20,097 bases of DNA. Origin: Irineochytrium annulatum (lineage: Eukaryota > Chytridiomycota > Chytridiomycetes > Chytridiales > Chytridiaceae). Position numbers and translations under genes: made by a program. Below, piece after piece: positions 19,026-20,097 of the stretch. Location: contig JADGJL010000483.1 of NCBI GenBank assembly GCA_027600665.1, positions 1 to 20,097 of the forward strand, in the 5' to 3' direction. A model generated the notes under the pieces. It made no database searches, had not been told where the DNA came from, and was given only the letters and a program-made list of their open reading frames with translations. How positions within the stretch are numbered: the stretch's first letter is position 1; each line of letters starts with the position of its first letter.

Positions 19026-19609
19026 AAGGGATTTTTTTTATGTATGGGCCTTTTTTTATTTACTGGCATGTGTGTGAATTACTTATCCCTCTTTTTCCTT
19101 TGGTCACTTTTTATTCCCTGCCTATGTCTAAAGTTTCTTAGTGTTGTTGTAACACAATATAGAAAAATACAAGGTGCTTTACAGCTGGCATACATAAATA
19201 GATTTCTTGTGTTTACAGCTCGGTCGCTAGTCGCGTAGTCCAGCGTTGCAAGCCGCCTTAATTCTTTAGCCACAGGATGTTGGTGTCCGCTATACGTTCA
19301 GTAGCTTTTATGCTTGCTTCAAAATAATATGTCGGCGTCCATAAATAAGGTTTGGCGACCAAAGCGAGTCCACACAGTTGTCTGTAAGATCTTTACATTT
19401 GCGTAGCTTTCGTGGGCGACCATTTACTTCTTTTCCTTCAGATGTCTGCTAAAGCACAAAGGCTTACAAGCAGAAACCAATTAATGTTCGCAGCTAGGCC
19501 TACGCACCTTTATGGACTAAAAATGAGCCGCAAAGTATCCCAAATTCGAACCGAGCAAACTATGTAACTTAATAAAAGAATATGATCATTCGTCATAACC
19601 TAAAACTAG
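19026..19609. other. AT-rich non-coding spacer downstream of cyclase copy B
   Basis: This begins with T-runs right after the copy B stop, as in a 3' untranslated region, and stays AT-rich. AATAAA at 19571-19576 is far from the copy B stop, so it is not an obvious poly(A) signal for it. TATATATC at 19616-19623, just past the spacer, could be a promoter element for a rightward gene. Short frames on both strands show nothing recognisable. Confidence 0.55.
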
Positions 19610-20097
19610 GAAGACTATATATCAAATCCCAAACACCTCTCTACTTCCGTCGATCATCACCACGAAGAACTCACACCCGCGATCCTCTCCAACATCCTCT
19701 CCACCCCTCCCCCCACCGACCTCGTCAAGCTCGGCCACAGCGCGCCAAGGTCCGATCCCGGCGACACCCCTTCGGACGACGACACGACGTCCTCCCGCTC
19801 CTCGATGGCGCGCGAGAGCGAGCACGTATCCACGTTCGTCGGCGGCGGGTCCGATATCAGCCTCGGCAGCGGCCTGGAGGACGACGAGGGCGGGGCGTGC
19901 ACGAGTGCCTTCACGGGCGCGGGGCCACCGGCGTGTGTTGCCGGCGATGATGCGAGATCGGCATCTTCGTCACCGGCGGGCTGCATCATGGTGCGCGTCA
20001 AGTCCGACAGGCCCGCGAAGGACGAAATGGGGACGTGTGATGGCGTCGGGGCGCGAGGCGGGGTTGCTGATAGCGGGGATCGGGCGGGCATTGGCGC
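19610..20097 (+). CDS. Candidate 5' part of a further gene, possibly a third cyclase copy (runs off window)
   Basis: Plus frame 2 is open from after a TAG at 19607-19609 to the window end. The left bound is the open-frame limit, not a proven start: the first in-frame ATG is at 19805, so an upstream exon or a later start is needed. Near the beginning it encodes EELTPAILSNILSTPPPTDL, then an Asp/Ser/Gly-rich stretch (PSDDDTTSSRSSMARESEH). The pattern (L/V)xP followed by an amphipathic run resembles the stretch before the first cyclase domain of copy A (LVPEAVRRRVL) and copy B (VVPNFVSKHVK). No cyclase motif is reached before the edge. The minus strand is equally open over 19657-20097 (144 aa from an ATG at 20091, ending SSSW); both frames share the same third codon position, so codon bias cannot choose between them. 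Confidence 0.35.

Noticed and set aside
19026..19609. tRNA or other structured RNA in the AT-rich spacer
   Set aside because: No cloverleaf-like set of stems with a T-loop motif could be found by eye on either strand.
19657..20097. Minus-strand frame of 144 residues from the ATG at 20091, open to the window edge and ending SSSW
   Set aside because: Not excluded, but not listed as a feature: the Pro/Ser-rich peptide has no motif, and the overlapping plus frame shows a motif resembling the neighbouring cyclases. Sequence beyond the window is needed to decide.

Overview
The window looks like nuclear DNA of an early-diverging, flagellated-type fungus (chytrid or blastocladiomycete grade). The reasons are short GT-AG introns (about 38-65 nt), GC-rich exons set in AT-richer spacers, a chitin-synthase activator of the SKT5/CHS4 family, a GPI-type surface protein tail, and soluble-adenylyl-cyclase-like (sAC, 'adenylate cyclase 10') multidomain proteins, which to my knowledge occur in zoosporic fungi but not in Dikarya. 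No tRNA, rRNA, CRISPR array or transposon was seen. All family assignments rest on motif reading, with no database search.

Layout, left to right. (1) 1-651 (+): C-terminal part of a putative GPI-anchored wall or surface protein. (2) 1261-6763 (+): a 16-exon sAC-like gene, here called copy A, of about 1,591 aa: two class III cyclase domains, an AAA/STAND-type NTPase and a helical TPR-like tail. It appears only as short broken reading frames until 15 small introns are removed. (3) 7051-8724 (-): intronless type II membrane glycosyltransferase of PLOD/procollagen-glycosyltransferase type. (4) 8879-12404 (-), perhaps starting at 12650: a 7-exon SKT5/CHS4-like chitin synthase regulator with a very long proline-rich N-terminal region, Sel1 repeats and a C-terminal CaaX box (CSVM). 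(5) 13047-19025 (+): a second sAC-like gene, copy B, 6 exons and about 1,897 aa, with the same domain order as copy A. (6) 19610-20097 (+): an open frame running off the window whose first residues resemble the N-terminal motif of copies A and B. It may be the start of a third copy, but the opposite strand is equally open.

The main point of interest is the pair of cyclase-NTPase paralogues in the same orientation. Copy A keeps all six expected sAC catalytic positions and intact Walker A and B motifs. Copy B keeps most cyclase residues but has alanine at the adenine-recognition threonine position, leucine in place of the Walker A lysine, and asparagine in place of the first Walker B aspartate. 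One copy therefore looks like a canonical nucleotide-sensing cyclase, and the other like a cyclase fused to an NTPase-like domain that probably cannot hydrolyse nucleotide. They share one intron position exactly (phase 2, just after Walker A) but otherwise differ, 15 introns against 5. The genes between and beside them (surface protein, secretory glycosyltransferase, prenylated chitin-synthase activator) all relate to the cell surface. A functional link between cAMP signalling and wall building is only an inference from proximity.
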